64,000 nt of DNA from Alentia gelatinosa (Eukaryota > Annelida > Polychaeta > Phyllodocida > Polynoidae). The position numbers and the translations under genes were made by a program. The stretch is from contig OX465589.1 of NCBI GenBank assembly GCA_950022655.1, positions 30,605,970 to 30,669,969 of the forward strand, written 5' to 3'. Of this stretch, positions 13,459 through 27,300 are shown one piece after another. Within the stretch, counting starts at the first letter, position 1. The number at the start of each line of letters is the position of its first letter. The notes under the pieces were generated by a model. That model saw nothing but the letters and a program-made list of their open reading frames with translations. It made no database searches and was not told the origin of the DNA.

Positions 13459-16119
13459 AGAGGGGGTGTCCACCAAGCTCCCGACTCGAACTGACGCGCC
13501 CCGATATTGCCCTTCCGATACAAAATCCATATTGTAACAAAATCGTAGAGCTTATCGGGGCAGTTGGTAAGTTTTCTACGATAACGCTACTGACGCGGCT
13601 CAACGCACACCGACGCGAACTGATGCAAAACCTGTATCCATTGTATAGATGACTCTTTTAACGGGAAATCATATGAAATAATCGATAGAAAATTATGAAA
13701 TTTTCAGAATCTATAGAATCTATAATGCCAAAGCGGCTCTGTAAAAATTGTGAAATTTGATAGTAGATAAGGTCTCAAAACGATCATTTTATACTTTAAC
13801 TGAGGTATCATATAATATTGTTTTGTATCTACAGATAAAATATCAATCTTAAATATGCATTATTTCTGGAATTATAAAGGAAATATGGTTAATTACACTG
13901 GTTGCATCATGAGCTATATCGGGGTGAATCGGGACCATGTCACCTTTTTCATGCACCCTCCCAATACGTTACGACGCGCACTGACGCGCACCGACGCGAA
14001 CCGATACGCTACGATATGCCTTGCGACGTGCTACGATATGGTAATTTTGTATCGGCTCATGTCGGCTCGTGTCGGCGTTGGTGGGTGCAGGGTCTTAGGG
14101 TTAGAGTTAGGTTTAGGGTTAGGGTTGGGGTTGAACTTAAAACGCCATTCTAACAGTATCCTGCAATACAGGTACAGGTACCGGTACAAAAATATTAAGT
14201 TCTCTAATGCATTGTAGTTTTGAAATGAATTCTTTACTAAGCTGTACATCTAGATTTTGAGAATAATTAAAAATTAATGTTAGCCATACACACACCACAT
14301 GTGTCATTTCCTAGCAACTTTAACTAAATATCCAAGCACAGTCTACCTGAGTCGAGGGCAGACACTGCAGAATGGACACTCAAAACTCGCTCACATTTTC
14401 AGCAAAATTTGAAGCTAAGGTAATATAAATAGTAATAATACTTCCAAAATATTCTACTTCATGTATATCCATTTTTGCATCTATTAAATACTCAAGTTCA
14501 GTACTGGAAAAAAATGGGTCGAATTTGTTGTGGGTCGAGTTCCATTTATGCGTCGAGTTTGTTGTGGGTCGAGTTTTTTATTGATCGATTTCGTTGCGGG
14601 TCGAGTTTTCGAGTATTCATGAGTGACTCTAATTGGTTAAGGGTAAGGGTTAGGGTTAGGGTTAGGGTTAGGGTTAGGAACGGGTAAGGGTTAGGGTTCA
14701 GTACAGGGATAGGAATAGGGATAGGGTTAGGGAGAGGGTTAGTGATAGGGATAGGGATAGTGTTAGGGTTAGGGTTGGTGTTGAACTTAAAACGCCCTTC
14801 TAACAGTATCCTGCAATACAGGGTTAGGGTTAGGGATAGGGGAAGGGTTAGGGTTGGGATGGGGATAGGTCCAGGGTTAGGGTTAGGATAGGGTTAGGGT
14901 TAGGGCTAGGAATTCGTTGTGGGTCAAGTTCCATTTACGGGTCGAGTTTGTTGTGGGTCGAGTATTTTATTGATTGATTTCGTTGCGTGTCGACTTTTCG
15001 AGTATTCATGAGTGACTCTAATTGGTTAAGGGTTAGGGTTAGGGTTAGGGTTAGGGTTAGGGTTAGGGTTAGGATAGGGTAAGGGTTAGGGTTAGGGTTA
15101 AGTACAGGGATAGGAATAGGGATAGGGTTAGGGAGAGGGTTAGTGATAGGGATAGGGATAGTGTTAGGGTTAGGGTTGGTGTTAAACTTAAAACGCCCTT
15201 CTAACAGTATCCTGCAATAGAGGGTAAGGGTTAGGGATAGGGGAAGGGTTAGGGTTGGGATGGGGATAGGTCCAGGGTTAGGGTTAGGATAGGGTTAGGG
15301 AGAGGGCTAGGAATTTGTTGTGGGTCGAGTTCCATTTACGGGTCGAGTTTGTTTTGAGTCGAGTTTTTTATTGATCGATTTCGTTGCGGGTTGAGTTTTC
15401 GAGTATTCATGAGTGACTCTAATTGGTTAAGGGTTAGGGTTAGGGTTAGGGTTAGGGTTAGGGTTAGGATAGGGTAAGGGTTAGGGCTAGGGTTAAGTAC
15501 AGGGATAGGAATTATAGGGATAGGGTTAGGGAGAGGGTTAGTGATAGGGATAGGGATAGTGTTAGGGTTAGGGTTGGTGTTGAACTTAAAACGCCCTTCT
15601 AACAGTATCCTGCAATACAGGGTTAGGGTTAGGGATAGGGGAAGGGTTAGGGTTGGGATGGGGATAGGTCCAGGGTTAGGGTTAGGACAGTGTTAGGGTT
15701 AGGGCTAGGAATTCGTATTGGGTCTAATTCCATTTACGGGTCGAGTTTGTTGTGGGTCAAGTTTTTTATTGATCGATTTCATTGCGGGTCGAGTTTTCGA
15801 GTATTCATGAGTGACTCTAATTGGTTAAGGGTTAAGGTTAGGGTTAGGGTTAGGATAGGGTAAGGGTTAGGGTTATGGTTAAGTACAGGGATAGGAATAG
15901 GGATAGGGTTAGGGAGAGGGTTGGTGTTGAACTTAAAACGCCCTTCTAACAGTATCCTGCAATACAGGGTTAGGGTTAGGGATAGGGTAAGGGTTAGGGT
16001 TGGGATAGGGATAGGGTCAGGCTTAGGGTTAGGATAGGGTTAGGGATAGGGCTAGGGATAGGGTTAGGGATAGAGTTAGGGATGGGGATAGGGTTAGGGT
16101 TAGGGCTAGGGTTAGGGTT
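13459..16119. repeat. Satellite higher-order unit 6 (A segment 13459-14510, four B subrepeats)
   Basis: The second half of the A segment closely matches units 1-3 while the first half resembles unit 5, so this copy looks like a recombinant between subfamilies. Four B subrepeats; length 2,661 bp. Confidence 0.88.
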
Positions 16120-17689
16120 AGAGGGGGTGTCCACCAAGCTCCCGACGCGAACTGACGCGCCCCCATATTGCCCTTCCGATACAAAATCCATATCGTAACA
16201 AAATTGTAGAGCTTATCGGGGCAGTTGGTAAGTTTTCTACAATAACGCTACTGACACGGCTCAATGCGCACTGACGCGAACTGATGCAAAACCTGTATCG
16301 CAGTGTATAGATGACTCTTTTAACGGGAAATCATATGAAATAATCGATAGAAAATTATGAAATTTTCAAAATCTGTAGAATCTATAATGCTAAAGCGGCT
16401 CTGCAAAAATTGTGAAATTTGATAGTTGATAAGGTCTCAAAACGATCATTTTATACTTTAACTGAGGTATCATATAATATTGTTTTTTATCTACAAATAA
16501 AATATCAATCTTAAATATGCATTATTTCTGGAATTATAAAGGAAATATGGTTAATTACACTGGTTGCATCATGAGCTATATCGTGATGAATCGGGACCAT
16601 GGCACCTTTTTCATGCACCTGCCCAATATGTTACGACGCGCACTGACGCGCACCGACGCGAACCGATACGCTACGATATGCCTTCCGACGTGCCACGATA
16701 TGGTAATTTTGTGTCGGCTCGCGTCTGCTCGTGTCAGCGTTGGTGGGTGCAGGGTCTTAGGGTTAGAGTTAGGTTTAGGGTTAGGGTTGGGGTTGAACTT
16801 AAAACGCCATTCTAAGAGTATCCTGCAATACAGGTACAGGTACCGGTACAAAAATATTAAGTTCTCTGATGCATTGTAGTTTTGAAATGAATTGTTTACT
16901 AAGCTGTGCATCTAGATTTTGAGAAAAATCAAAATTAATGTTAGCCATACACACACCACATGTGTCATTTCCTAGCAACTTTAACTAAATATCCAAGCAC
17001 AGTCTACCTGAGTCGAGGGCAGACACTGCAGAATTGACACTCAAAACTCGCTCACATTTTTAGCAAAATTTGAAGCTAAGGTAATATAAATAGTAATAAT
17101 ACTTCCAAAATATTCTACTTCATGTATATCCATTTTTGCATCTATTAAATACTCAAGTTCAGTACTGGAAAAAAATTGGGCCGAATTTGTTGTGGTTTGA
17201 GTTCCATTTACAGGTCGAGTTTGTTTTGGGTCAAGTTTTTTATTGATTGATTTCATTGCGGGTCGAGTTTTCGAGTATTCATGAGTGACTCTAATTGGTC
17301 AAGGGTTAGGGTTAGGGTTAGGGTCAGGGTTAGGGTTAGGGTTAGGGTTAGGGTTAGGATAGGGTTAGGGTTAGGGTTAGGATAGGGTAAGGGTTAGGGT
17401 TAGGGTTAAGTACAGGGATAGGAATAGGGATAGGGTTAGGGAGAGGGTTAGTGATAGGGATAGGGATAGTTTTAGTGTTAGGGTTAGGGTTGGTGTTGAA
17501 CTTAAAACGCCCTTCTAACAGTATTCTGCAATACAGGGTTAGGGTTAGGGATAGGGTAAGGGTTAGGGTTTGGGATATGGATAGGGTCAGGGTTAGGGTA
17601 AGGATAGGGTTAGGGATAGGGCTAGGGATAGGGTAAGGGATAGAGTTAGGGATGGGAATAGGGTTAGGGTTAGGGCTAGGGTTAGGGTT
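16120..17689. repeat. Satellite higher-order unit 7 (A segment 16120-17173, one long B subrepeat)
   Basis: This is the most diverged A segment of the left array: substitutions around 16584-16720 turn several TATCGG/TGTCGG words into variants. A single B subrepeat follows, so the unit is only 1,570 bp. Confidence 0.88.
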
Positions 17690-18864
17690 AGAGGGGGTGT
17701 CCACCAAGCTCCCGACGCGAACAGACGCGCACCCATATTGCCCTTCCAATACAAAATCCATATCGTAACAAAATCGTAGAGCTTATCGGGGCAGTTGGTA
17801 AGTTTTCTACGATAACGCTACTGACACGGCTCAATGCGCACCGACGCAAACTGATGCAAAACCTGTATCGCAGTGTATAGATGACTCTTTTAACGGGAAA
17901 TCATATGAAATAATCGATAGAAAATTATGAAATTTTCAGAATCTATAGAATCTATAATGCCAAAACGGCTCTGTAAAAATTGTGAAATTTGATTGTAGAT
18001 AAGGTCTCAAAACGATCATTTTATACTTTAACTGAGGTATCATATAATATTGTTTTGTATCTACAGATAAAATATCAATCTTAAATATGCATTATTTCTG
18101 GAATTATAAAGGAAATATGGTTAATTACACTGGTTGCATCATGAGCTATATCGGGGTGAATCGGGACCATGTCACCTTTTTCATGCACCCTCCCAATACG
18201 TTACGACGCGCACTGACGCGCACCGACGCGAACCGATACGCTACGATATGCCTTGTGACGTGCTACGATATGGTAATTTTGTATCGGCTCATGTCGGCTC
18301 GTGTCGGCGTTGATGGGTGCAGGGTCTTAGGGTTAGAGTTAGGTTTAGGGTTAGGGTTGGGGTTGAACTTAAAATGCCATTCTAACAGTATCCTGCAATA
18401 CAGGTACAGGTACCGGTACAAAAATATTAAGTTCTCTGATGCATTGTAGTTTTGAAATGAATTGTTTACTAAGCTGTACATCTAGATTTTGAGAATAATT
18501 AAAAATTAATGTTAGCCATACACACACCACATGTGTCATTTCCTAGCAACTTTAACTAAATATCCAAGCACAGTCTACCTGAGTCGAGGGCAGACACTGC
18601 AGAATGGACACTCAAAACTCGCTCACATTTTCAGCAAAATTTGAAGCTAAGGTAATATAAATAGTAATAATACTTCCAAAATATTCTACTTCATGTATAT
18701 CCATTTTTGCATCTATTAAATACTCAAGTTCAGTACTGGAAAAAAGATGGGTCGAATTTGTTGTGGGTCGAGTTCCATTTATGGGTCGAGTTTGTTGTGG
18801 GTCGAGTTTTTTATTGATCGATTTCGTTGCGGGTCGAGTTTTCAAGTATTCATGAGTGACTCTA
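17690..18864. repeat. Satellite higher-order unit 8, left part (A segment 17690-18742) broken by the giant transposon
   Basis: The A segment is intact. The following B subrepeat stops at GAGTGACTCTA (18864), where the transposon starts. The rest of this unit is at 50936-51955. Taking out the element and one TCTA copy restores GACTCTAATTGG and gives a unit of about 2.2 kb, like unit 9. Confidence 0.93.
18861..18864. repeat. Target-site duplication, left copy (TCTA)
   Basis: TCTA directly precedes the left inverted repeat and recurs directly after the right one (50932-50935). Undisturbed B subrepeats have one TCTA in GACTCTAATTGG, so the extra copy arose at insertion. Confidence 0.9.
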
Positions 18865-18890
18865 GGCTCATTCTCATAGAACCAGTGCAA
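18865..18890 (+). repeat. Left terminal inverted repeat of the giant transposon
   Basis: GGCTCATTCTCATAG followed by AACCAGTGCAA. The reverse complement of 50906-50931 is identical except for T instead of C at position 3. Similarity stops after 26 bp. Confidence 0.93.
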
Positions 18891-20429
18891 GTCCAATTTT
18901 AGTCGTTTCCTTCATTCTATTTTTTGCAAAAGGTCTTTAATTTTTATTTTTTCACTTTTAAATGATAGATCTCCCCGAGTGCTCGAGGGGGAGTACCGGT
19001 TTTGTAGGTCTAATATGAATATTTTGGTCTCCAGGGGCTAAAAATAGGCCAAAAAACACCAAAAATAGACAAAGTACTGGCCTGGAAAGCACATTTTCTA
19101 TATTTAACTTATTTTTTACCCTACCGGGGGGTGTTAAATTAATTTTTTCATAAGAGTTTTGCGTTCAAATATTAGTATCAGCAAAAAATATTTCATATTA
19201 AAGAAAAATTGAAAAAGTTCTGTGGTGTGATAGCTTGGTGAAACTGGCTTTCTTGCAGCGTGACCGCATGTTTCGAACGTTTCCTATTAATAATGGGCCA
19301 TAACATAAATGTAATAAATACTCTATTGTAGAAGATATATACAAGTAGTATATATTAATCGAAAAAATGAACTCTTTACCTATAACCATACTGATTTAGA
19401 CTAAATCACTTAATTTTTTTATACGATACCCTTTTTTGGCTGTATTTTCAGACATTCACGAAAAATCAAGTTATTCTCCCACCATCTTTACAATTTTAAT
19501 ATTTAACTAATGTAACTCTTATATTTAATTGCAATAGTAAATTTTTTTATCGGGAAATGCCAAAAAAAAAAATTCAGTAATCATTAATACGAAAAAAATC
19601 ATGAAAACCTATCATTTTTCTAGCTTTCATTTTTCTGTTTACGTTACCGCCCGTTTTTTATAGACAATTTTAATATTTTAAAATATTTTTTTACCATGCA
19701 CAGTCAAAATAACAAATAATCTTATATGGTGGCATCACTATCATTATTCGTACCTTCAAAATTTACTATTTTGTAAATTTTAAAGAACAGTAACATAAAC
19801 GAAATGGTAAATATTGTATTGTATCCCTTTATTTAATGAAATCCCCTGCAGAGTGACCACTCTACATATAAACCAATAATGCTTTTTTATACGTATATTC
19901 AATTTTTGAATCTTTCTTCTTTTTTTTTTAAGTTAGTCTAACCAGCATACTAGTAAATGATACAAAACTAGGCCTTATATAATAAATTTTAATATTTAAA
20001 TCAAGGTAAAATGATATTAACACTCATCAAATACCCATGTATACAGTCTGGTTTCCTGCAGAGTGACCACCTCAATTTATACAATGGCTTTTTTTATACC
20101 GTCTTTTCAATTTTCAACCTCAATTTTTTTTTTTTTTAAATTTAAAAAGCGTACGTGCTAATAATAACATAAAAGGCATTACATTTTCATTAATAACTTT
20201 TTTAATAAAGATAATTAATATAAATAGTACCCAATTCACCATAGATATCTCCTGCAGAGTGACCATTTAAGGCACAATTCACAAAGTAATGGCTATTATG
20301 GAAGGGCATATTATTCCAAATTTTTTATACCATGTTCCTTACACGCATAAGATAAAGTACTGCAAATGCCACCATTAAATTGTATTATAGTTAACTGTCA
20401 TAAGCGTTATGAAGCATTTTTTACCCCTC
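18891..20429. other. AT-rich left subterminal region without genes
   Basis: Very AT-rich sequence with no credible coding frame. It holds a small palindrome at 18971-18992 (CTCCCCGAG facing CTCGAGGGGG) and the four subterminal motifs listed separately. Nothing else is recognised. Confidence 0.7.
19251..20264 (+). promoter_or_regulatory. Left subterminal motif cluster (four copies of TCYTGCAGMGTGACC)
   Basis: Copies lie at 19251-19265 (TCTTGCAGCGTGACC), 19844-19858, 20054-20068 and 20250-20264 (each CTGCAGAGTGACC core), all in the same orientation. The same word occurs three times within 600 bp of the right end. Subterminal repeats near both TIRs are typical transposase-binding sites in large DNA transposons such as hAT, CACTA and P; that role is inferred here. 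Weaker copies occur at 22004-22020 (opposite strand) and 23443-23457. Confidence 0.65.
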
Positions 20430-20477
20430 CCACCGCAGGAGACACCTAGCGCGAATCATCCTTTCTATGTGTTTTGC

Positions 20478-20576
20478 CATAGTGGCGCCCTCTTGTGTTT
20501 TACGGCTACATCGAAATGACAACTTCCGGTCTTGACGTTCTGGCGTCACGTTCTCGGCGTCTGGTCTCAACTCAAG
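20478..20576 (+). promoter_or_regulatory. Probable promoter and 5' untranslated exon of the cassette gene
   Basis: A CpG-richer island in AT-rich DNA, with an ETS-like word ACTTCCGG at 20522-20529, ends in a near-consensus splice donor, CAAG|GTGAGT, at 20577. The first coding exon at 21253 begins directly after an acceptor (TTAATTTCAG), so an upstream non-coding exon is required; this is the best candidate. The 5' limit is arbitrary because no TATA box is evident. Confidence 0.5.
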
Positions 20577-20952
20577 GTGAGTCAATCGAATGAACTTTAC
20601 CATTTTAATCACAAAAGGGTGAATTTAGTGTATATCATGAAATATTTTTCATTACTAAACCACAATGGCATATCGCTAAGTTTAACTGTAAGGTCTCTTT
20701 TTCCCTTATTATAACACAAACCTTGAAAGATTACGTAAATTAAACCTCTTCCGCAGAGCTCTACCCGCCGTGCACATAGCCATCCTATCAAGCACCTTTG
20801 TTCATATATAAATGCTTGTAAAAATGCTATTCACTATTACATATTAATGGCATAGGTATCGTATATACATATATATCATATGTATACGAAGAATAAGCAA
20901 CGTAGGCATTCCCAGCCAATAATCCCAAGCAGTTCAAAGTGGGTTTTTTTCC

Positions 20953-20972
20953 GGGGGGGGGGGGGGGGGGGG
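20953..20972 (+). repeat. Poly-G run of 20 bases
   Basis: Twenty consecutive G residues follow a T-run and CC, inside the predicted first intron. Such a run is a G-quadruplex candidate on the + strand and is also prone to length error in assemblies. Confidence 0.8.
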
Positions 20973-21252
20973 TTTACTATTGTCAAATCCTTGTATTTTA
21001 TTAATATGCACTGGGGTTGTTTCCTTATCAATCACAATAAATAAGTTTTATTTACTGCTCTGTACTTATAATTTAAAGTTAACAATCGAAATATTAGCAT
21101 ACTTATCCAAACAGTGCAATGTAGTCAATCCACTGCACAAGCCTATCCAATAAGTGGACAATTGTAATGCAGTACTTGTATGGGCATAGCTCGTAAAGGA
21201 CTTTCAATTTCTTCACAATTGTTTGTAACATCACACTTTATATTAATTTCAG

Positions 21253-21393
21253 ATGTCTGACTCCTCTGATAACGAAGCTCTTATGCAGCAACTGAAGGTA
21301 GAACAACGTAGGTTGCGAAAAGCCCGTAATCAACGGGAATATAGAGAGAGGCATAAGGAGAGGGACCATGAAAAAAACCGAGAACGCTGGCAA
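21253..21393 (+). CDS. Exon 1 of cassette gene: start codon and charged N-terminus
   Basis: ATG lies immediately after the acceptor TTAATTTCAG and opens MSDSSDNEALMQQ. It continues into a run dominated by Arg, Lys and Glu (REYRERHKERDHEKNRERW) that should form a charged helix. The exon is 47 codons and ends at CAA|GTAAGT, phase 0. The REYRER...NRERW pattern recalls N-terminal regions that, from memory and unverified, occur in some invertebrate transposase-like proteins. Confidence 0.75.
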
Positions 21394-24300
21394 GTAAGTA
21401 AATATACATTGGTAATCATAAAAATAGGCAGTACTGCACTATTCTGAATGGGCCGCAATACTCATCTAGGCGTAGCCTATTCATGATTACTCAACAACCA
21501 AACGAGAGGTGTATTGTTTTTTTTACAATGCCAGTGTGGTTCCTTATTTATCTCACCCCTTTCTATAATAATAGATACCAACAAAATTTTTACAATTATT
21601 ACTCCCCAACACACATAATGCCCCTCCAACATACCTCCCTCCAAAGGGATATAATAATAATTTTGTATATATTTGTACTATTTTAACAGCAATACACCAA
21701 GAAGCACCCCAGAAAACCCCGAAGTAAGATGACAGAAGAGGAACTTGCACATGCCAGAATAGTAGATTCTGCCCGTAAGAGGGCCCACTGGGCCAAGGTG
21801 CAGCAGATCCGTGATGAAATGCGGCGGGAAAATCAAGCTGGCTCCTCCAGTCCGGGTGGTAGGGCATCCAAGAGGCTCCGTAGGGAGAGCCCGACAGTTA
21901 CGGAGGCTCTTCCAGAGAAGAGACGGTCTCTCGGGTATGTATCACCTTTGTTGCTAAAAAAAAATCAATTTTTATATCTCTGGATCATTGCGTATTGTAA
22001 AGGGTGACCACGCTGCAAGAAAATCTAATCAATGATATGAGAGAACGTGGTCACTGAGCCCGTATGGGTGCACGTTCTAGGTAATTTCATGAAAAAAAAC
22101 TACCCGACGCCCTAGACTGTATTTTTTCATCAAATGACCGAGAACAGACACCGTACGGATTCAGTCACTACCTTTTCTTATTACTATACACCTCCAACTC
22201 ATTTAAAATACCCTTTCATCATCAACTTTCCTGGTCATTGTTTCAACTCCCTTTCCCATATATTACCACTGCCATTCACTACGACCGTTTCCCATTCGGA
22301 AATATATTTGCAAAGTAAGGTCGCCTAGCATTACGCACTCACCGAAATCAACATAGAATAAACAAACAAGTAGTAACCATCGCAAATACATACCCAATGA
22401 AGACATTATCACCTTAGAATATATATAAAAAAAAAGCCCCCCCCCCCATGTACATTTGAAATCAGAGCAAAAGTTACTTTATTACCCACCTGATACGGAG
22501 TCTCCATACTAAGCCTATGGAGATAACAGATCGCTACTGAGGAGAATACGGAGCTCCGTACCCTCCTAGGAGGATACGGATTTTTTAGATGAAAGTAGTC
22601 CCAAACATAACTTCTTAATTACGTTGAAAAGTATCTAACGATCATATTTATTGCTTAAATCTAAAAATAAGGTAAGTGAGTAATATCAGGAAACGTCCTT
22701 ACTGTATACGAAACGGTTCCTGTTCGAGGTCAGTCTTTGATTTCATACTGCCTGACGCCATAGGCGGAAGGCAGTATGAATTCAAAGACTGACCAAGAAC
22801 AAGAACCGTTTCGCCCACAGTGAGGACGTTTGCTTATTATTATATACCTTAAATCGATGAAAAAACATTATTTTGATGACTTATTAAGTCACACTCACAG
22901 CGGGCACGAACATTATTATTACTGCACCCCTAGCAGCAGGCAGTATTTCATAGATATTCGCACACGGGTATATAATAATAAATACAACATTACCATAATT
23001 TCGATCTGTTTGGCCGTATTCTCCTTGTAGTTGATGCTACTCAATACACAAGGCCGTATTCTCAACTACGTGGAGAATACGGCCACTCAGATCGAAATCA
23101 TGGTAATAAGAGAAAATGTGGTCCGAAGGTCTTTTCATGCCATAAGTATGTCCCGACACTGCAGGCGGAGGGACGTATTTATGGCATCAAAGGGCCGAGA
23201 ATTCCATCCCTTCGTACTCACTCACTACGGTTTCTTATTATTACATACCTAAATATCAAGAAAATGCCTTTTCAAGCACTTTTCTATGTAATTTTTGACC
23301 TGAGAGATTCACTACGGCCACAGTGCGCCCGAATACTCACTACAAGGCCTTGGCCGCGGGCAGTAATCACCAATCACACTAAACATGTATTTTTATATTA
23401 CTAAACACCTCCAACTTATTGAAAACGCCCTTTCATGAGATTTCCTGCAGCGTGGTTAAACCCCTGTTCCTGTATAAAGCTAATCACATTCACTACAGCC
23501 CGGTAGTGTAAAAAAACCCTGTTTTTTAGTAACTATATCGCAAGTATACTATCCCCTGAGATCGGATCAATATAGGGCAACGCATTAAGGCAAATAATCT
23601 ATGTGTATATAATCACAATCCTTAAATAAACAATTTTCTTTAAAATTCTATTGTGCAGCAGCAACTTGTCTTCCATCATAAGAGATCCACACAACCCCCC
23701 TCGTACATGGGCGGAGGTGGTAGCCACCCCACCTGGCCCTTCCTCCAACACATTTGCAACTTTGCGCAGGTAGGTGTTGAAGTTTGATATACTTTCTTTT
23801 TCATTTATTACCAACCTAATACGCAGTGTGCATTCTAAGCTGATGTAGCCTACATATCACTACTAAGTAGAAAATGTACCTCCTTAAACCTATTTTACTA
23901 ACCTGTCATATACCATAACTGCTGTATAGGTATTGAAACATGTGGTATACCTCCTAAAAAACATCATTTACGGGAGAAATATTCCCTTTTGCTAGAGAGC
24001 AAAGAAATAGTTCCCATTTTTTTATCTCTTATTATGGTAGTTAGTGGGTTTAATTTATTTGAGAAGATGAATAATAAATGCAAAAAACAATTATTTTGTG
24101 TATCGGCAGCTCTGTAAACCACTGGCGGTTGTCCCCGTAATACACTCGCCAGCGCTCGTGTATTACTACGCATGAACCTCTCGAGGTATACGGCCTACTG
24201 TCCACAAAACCATTTATTATTCTCTATGTATTTACCATGGGCGTGTAATTATTAAACCTTTCCTTACTTATGTGGGTTTCATAATCTTCTTTCATGTGCG

Positions 24301-27300
24301 GGAGCAATAACTGAATCTCATTTAATTTTTCCGTATAACGGCATGCATATATAGTCATTATATTTTTCTATTGCAGGAGTCCCAGAATAGCACAAGCGCA
24401 TTCCCCGGCCTCCACCTCCAGGGTTTCAGTCGCCACCAAGCCCTTCTTTTCAACGCCCTCCACCCCCAGGGCTCCTTCCGGCAGCAAGGACTCTCGTTCT
24501 AAGGCCTCCACCTCCAGGGCTCCACACCCCACAAAGGCCGCCCCTTCTCCGCCTTCCCCTGCAAGGGCTCCTGCCGGCAGCAAGGACTCGCGTTCTGCGC
24601 CTTCCACCCCCAGGGCTCCTGCTGGCACCAAGGACTCACGTTATCCGCCCTCCAGCCCCAGGGCTCCTGCCGGCAGCAAGGACTCGCGTTCTGCTCCCTC
24701 CACCCCCAGGGCTCCAGCTTCCCCCAAGGCCTCATGTTCTACGGCATCCCCGCCTCACTCCCTGCATTCATCCCCTAAGGGCCAACGACGGTAAGTGTTG
24801 TATGTTCCATCACTTTAAATAAATTTGTCTTATAACCGCATTTGATAAAAATATATCATTTATTATTACATTCCTGTGTCCGAATGTCTATTACGGGCTC
24901 GGTAACCACGTTTTCTCATAATACAATTCATATTTCTGTACACATGTATGTGGTAACTTTTCAATATATTCTAGTATGGTAATCTACAAAATTCAGCATT
25001 TTGAAATTATTTAAGAAAAAGGTACATATTAAAACTGTATATCTATATGAAATGGGTATCTTGTGAATTTTTCTCTTTTTTTTCTAATGCAGGAGTCCAC
25101 GCTTAGCCAAGGTAACCAAGGCCGCGCCTTCTACGGCCTCAACCCCCAAGACTCATGCCGTCAGGAAGGACTCTCATTCCAAGGCCTCCACCTCCAGGGC
25201 TCCACACCCCACAAAGGCCGCCCCTTCTCCGCCTTCCCCTGCAAGGGCTCCTGCCGGCAGCAAGGACTCGCGTTCTGCGCCTTCCACCCCCAGGGCTCCT
25301 GCTGGCACCAAGGACTCGCGTTCTGCGCCATCAACCCCCAGGGCTCCTGCTGGCACCAAGGCCTCATGTTCTACGGTATCCCCGCCTCACTCCCTGCATT
25401 CATCCTTTAAGGGCCAACGACGGTAAGTGTTGCACGTTCCATCACTTTAAATAAATTTGTCTTATAACCGCATTTGGTGATAAATCACATATATATATAG
25501 TTCATTTACTTCTCTTTCGTACTGCAGAACAGCAGGTGGGAATAAGCTTTATCCAACCCCTAATAAAAAACCTCCATAGAATTAACATAGTGAAATTTTA
25601 TGTTGGAGGCCTTCACATTTATTATCCATCGTATAGAAAGCCCCCATTGAAAATGTATAGGGACTCAGTAAACCACTACCCATTATATAAAACCTTTCAG
25701 AAACCATAACAGTGGTATACGGATTGAAACCTGTGGTATACGGCCTCAAAACCATGGTATACGGGGAAAATAGTCCCTTTTGCTATAGAGCAAAGAAACA
25801 CTTCCTATTGCTGTACCTGTTAATATGACAATTTCTGGGTTTAATGTATTCGAAAAGATGGATAATAAATACAACAAACAATGAATATGTGGATAGGCGG
25901 CTCTGTAAACCACTCGCGGTTGACCTCGTAATACACTCGCTTGCGCTCATGTATTACTACGCGTCAACCTCTCATGGTTTACGGCCGCCTGTCCACAAAA
26001 CCATCGATTATTGTCTATATAGTGAATAGTAATGCTGCCCCTCTACAATGTTGTCCCTCCACCATACTTTCCTTCTAAAGTAATGTCCCTCCACCATAGT
26101 TCCCCTTTATCATACTGCTCCTCCACCATTATACTGCCCCTCAACATAACTACCCCTCTACTATACTGTCCCTCCACCATACTCCCCTGTTACCATACTG
26201 TCCCTCCACCATACTCCCCTTTTTACCATAATGCCCCTCTACTATACTGTCCCTCCACCATTATATACTGCCATTTTACCATACTGCCACTCTACTATAC
26301 TGTCACTCCACCGTTATAATGCCCTTTTACCATACTGCCCATCTACTATACTGTCCCTCCACTATTATACTGCCCTTTTTACCATACTGCCCCTCTAATA
26401 TACTGCCCCTCCACTATTATACTGCCCTTTTTACCATACTGCCCATCTACTATACTACCCTTTACCATACTGCCCTGTTACCATACTGCCCCTCTAATAT
26501 ACTGCCCCTCCACTATTATACTGCCCTTTTTACCATACTGCCCATCTATTATACTGTCCCTCCACCATTATACTGCCCTTTTTACCATAATGCCCCTCTT
26601 CTATACTGTCCCTCCACCATTATAAATACTGCCCTTTTACCATACTGCCACTCTACTATACTGTCACTCCACCGTTATAATGCCCTTTTACCATACTGCC
26701 CATCTACTATACTGTCCCTCCACTATTATACTGCCCTTTTTACCATACTGCCCCTCTAATATACTGCCCCTCCACTATTATACTGCCCTTTTTACCCTAA
26801 TGCCCATTTACTATACTGTCACTCCACCGTTATAATGCCCTTTTACCATACTGCCACTATACTTTACTGTCACTCCACCGTTATAATGCCCTTTACCATA
26901 ATGCCCCTCTACTATACTGTCCCTCTACCATACTGCCCTTTTTACCATAATGCCCCTCTAATATACTGCCCCTCCACTATTATACTGCCCTTTTTACCAT
27001 ACTGCCCATCTACTATACTGCCCCTCTACCATACTGCCCTGTTACCATACTGCCCCTCTAATGTACTGCCCCTCCACTATTATACTGCCCTTTTTACCAT
27101 ACTGCCCATCTATTATACTGTCCCTCCACTATTATACTGCCCTTTTTACCATAATGCCCATCTACTATACTGCCCCTCCACTTTTATAGAAAGACATGGT
27201 TACTGCGACTGAATGGAATCTGTTCAGAGATATGTTGATCAAAAATACTCACCGAAATTCGATTAAAATGCCATTTATGTACTTCAGTTATTAACCTATT

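Noticed and set aside
26032..27212. Open frames over the CCATACTGCCC array (YCPSTILP-type proteins)
   Set aside because: Low-complexity translations of a non-coding tandem array inside an intron.
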